Source: an uncultured Bacteroidales bacterium (GTDB lineage: Bacteria; Bacteroidota; Bacteroidia; Bacteroidales; Paludibacteraceae). From it: DNA of 5,980 nucleotides. This document shows, one piece after another, positions 4,991 to 5,980 of the stretch. The DNA lies in contig CAKUUM010000062.1 of the NCBI GenBank assembly GCA_934692905.1, forward strand, positions 1-5,980. The letters are read 5' to 3'. The translations under genes were made by a program, and so were the position numbers. Under the pieces are notes generated by a model. The model made no database searches, was not told the DNA's origin, and was given only the letters and a program-made list of their open reading frames with translations. Positions within the stretch are counted from its first letter, which is position 1, and every line of letters begins with the position of its first letter.

Positions 4991-5980
4991 TCAATATGTT
5001 GTCCTCCTTACAAACTTGGCAAAGTCCGCTGTAACACGATGCCAACTACGTATCTTGTTTTCCCGATTATAATTACCGTTCCCGTCCTGAGACTCAAAGT
5101 TGTGTCCGCCCGGGTATGGGCAGATAGAGTAATTCGTCTTGTGATGGTTGATGAAATACAACGGCAGCCACTCGCAAGGCAGGCTGATGTAGTCCTTGGT
5201 GCCATAGGCAATGAATACGGGCTGCTTCATACCTGCTATCAAATCCATTTGCGGCGTAGAGAGACTCTTCCATCCACGGGGCAACAACCCCGTAGTACCC
5301 CGAGCCAATGACTGCGCGTCCGTGCTATCACGGCAATACAGCCAATTGTTGTACTCCTGCTGAATCAGCGTTCTTGCTTCGCTCTCGGTTATCTTACCGT
5401 CCATGGCTTGCACACGCGCGGTCAGTATCGTGTTCGGCACTACCCCCATCGGTCCCATACCCGATATACCTACTGCCGTCACGTGCCTGTTCTTATTGGC
5501 AACCAACGGGGCTATATACCCGCCCATAGAGTGTCCGTACACAAAGATACTATCCCTGTCCACCCATTCTTGCCGTCAGGGCGATATGCCGCGTGTTCAT
5601 CCAGCAGCGCGGCATCTGCGATGACCGGTGTATAGGGGTACGATATTTCCACTATGTGAAAGTCCGTGGTTATCACACTATCCAATAACCAAAAGTGACT
5701 TGCCATAAGAGAGGTATTGTGCCCATTGCGAAACATCTCCTCACCGTCGTCCCTTATTACAGGCACGGGTAAGGAACCTTGCAGGAACAGGAACACAGGC
5801 TTCTTCACACTACTCGTGTCGCCTACCACAAAATCAATGGTGTCCTTGCGGTTTCTCAGGCTATACACACGGATATCATTGTAGCGGGGTTGCAGGGTGG
5901 GGCCGCCACTATTGTACCCGCCCAATATATGGTATGTGCCTACCTCCACCACACTTGGTATGCACCCTGTTAACAAGAGG
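4991..5980 (-). pseudogene. Lipoprotein alpha/beta-hydrolase copy B, 5' cut by window edge, with internal deletion and frameshift
   Basis: This is a paralogue of the 3428-4594 gene. The frame enters the window as LLLTGC, a lipobox with Cys at 5964-5962; the signal-peptide start is outside. The N-terminal half (HILGGYNSGG, KKPVFLFLQGSLP, SYPYTPVIAD) matches copy A up to RPDG near 5573. There the frame shifts: the next matching residues, QEWVDRDS, are in another frame, and about 31 codons present in copy A are gone (about 94 bases, not divisible by three). The C-terminal half keeps the catalytic set: YGHSMGGY (Ser at 5530-5528), YGTKD, and GGHNFE, plus the two cysteines. It ends with TGA at 4991-4993. 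The lost piece lies just before the nucleophile strand, so neither half should fold alone. Periplasmic lipoprotein hydrolase in origin; substrate unknown. Confidence 0.8.

Noticed and set aside
4658..5311. Plus-strand frame of 217 codons across the peptide gene and hydrolase B
   Set aside because: It is antisense to the GG-leader gene, the hairpin element and hydrolase B, and low in recognisable protein features.

Overview
The window looks like chromosomal DNA from a member of the Bacteroidota, probably order Bacteroidales. Three things point that way: an exact Bacteroidetes-type promoter (TTTG, 20 bases, TAACTTTG) in front of lpxC, an lpxC-lpxA gene pair for lipid A synthesis, and a small gene with the double-glycine leader style common in that order. 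Genus and species cannot be read from the sequence. Every supported gene is on the minus strand, so transcription runs from high to low coordinates.

Housekeeping part (about 1-3130): lpxC (2163-3068), then lpxA (1352-2128), then glnS (1-1265, C-terminal part beyond the left edge). One clear promoter sits upstream of lpxC; none is recognisable in the two spacers, so the three genes are probably co-transcribed. LpxA and LpxC catalyse the first two steps of lipid A synthesis, and GlnS charges tRNA-Gln. LpxC lacks the FabZ domain that is normally fused to it in Bacteroidota. Both spacers are built from AT-rich 7-base (and 11-base) tandem repeats that begin at the stop codon of the upstream gene.

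Accessory part (about 3130-5980): a tandem, decaying two-copy module. Each copy reads, in transcription order, lipoprotein alpha/beta-hydrolase, then a 61-base conserved hairpin element, then a small peptide gene starting about 20 bases later. In the upstream copy (B) the hydrolase has a deletion plus frameshift, while the 71-residue peptide (GG leader, proline-rich core) is intact. In the downstream copy (A) the hydrolase has an in-frame TAG at codon 57, and the peptide survives only as a 25-codon relic of the leader whose GG has become SG. The hairpin is about 85% identical between copies. It pairs fully only in the minus-strand transcript, where the changes in copy B become G-U wobbles. This points to a structured RNA rather than a coding repeat.

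The best candidate for an undescribed system is therefore the hydrolase / RNA hairpin / GG-leader peptide module. The array continues beyond the right edge. No modification enzyme, C39 transporter, tRNA, rRNA, CRISPR array, insertion sequence or plus-strand gene is supported inside the window.
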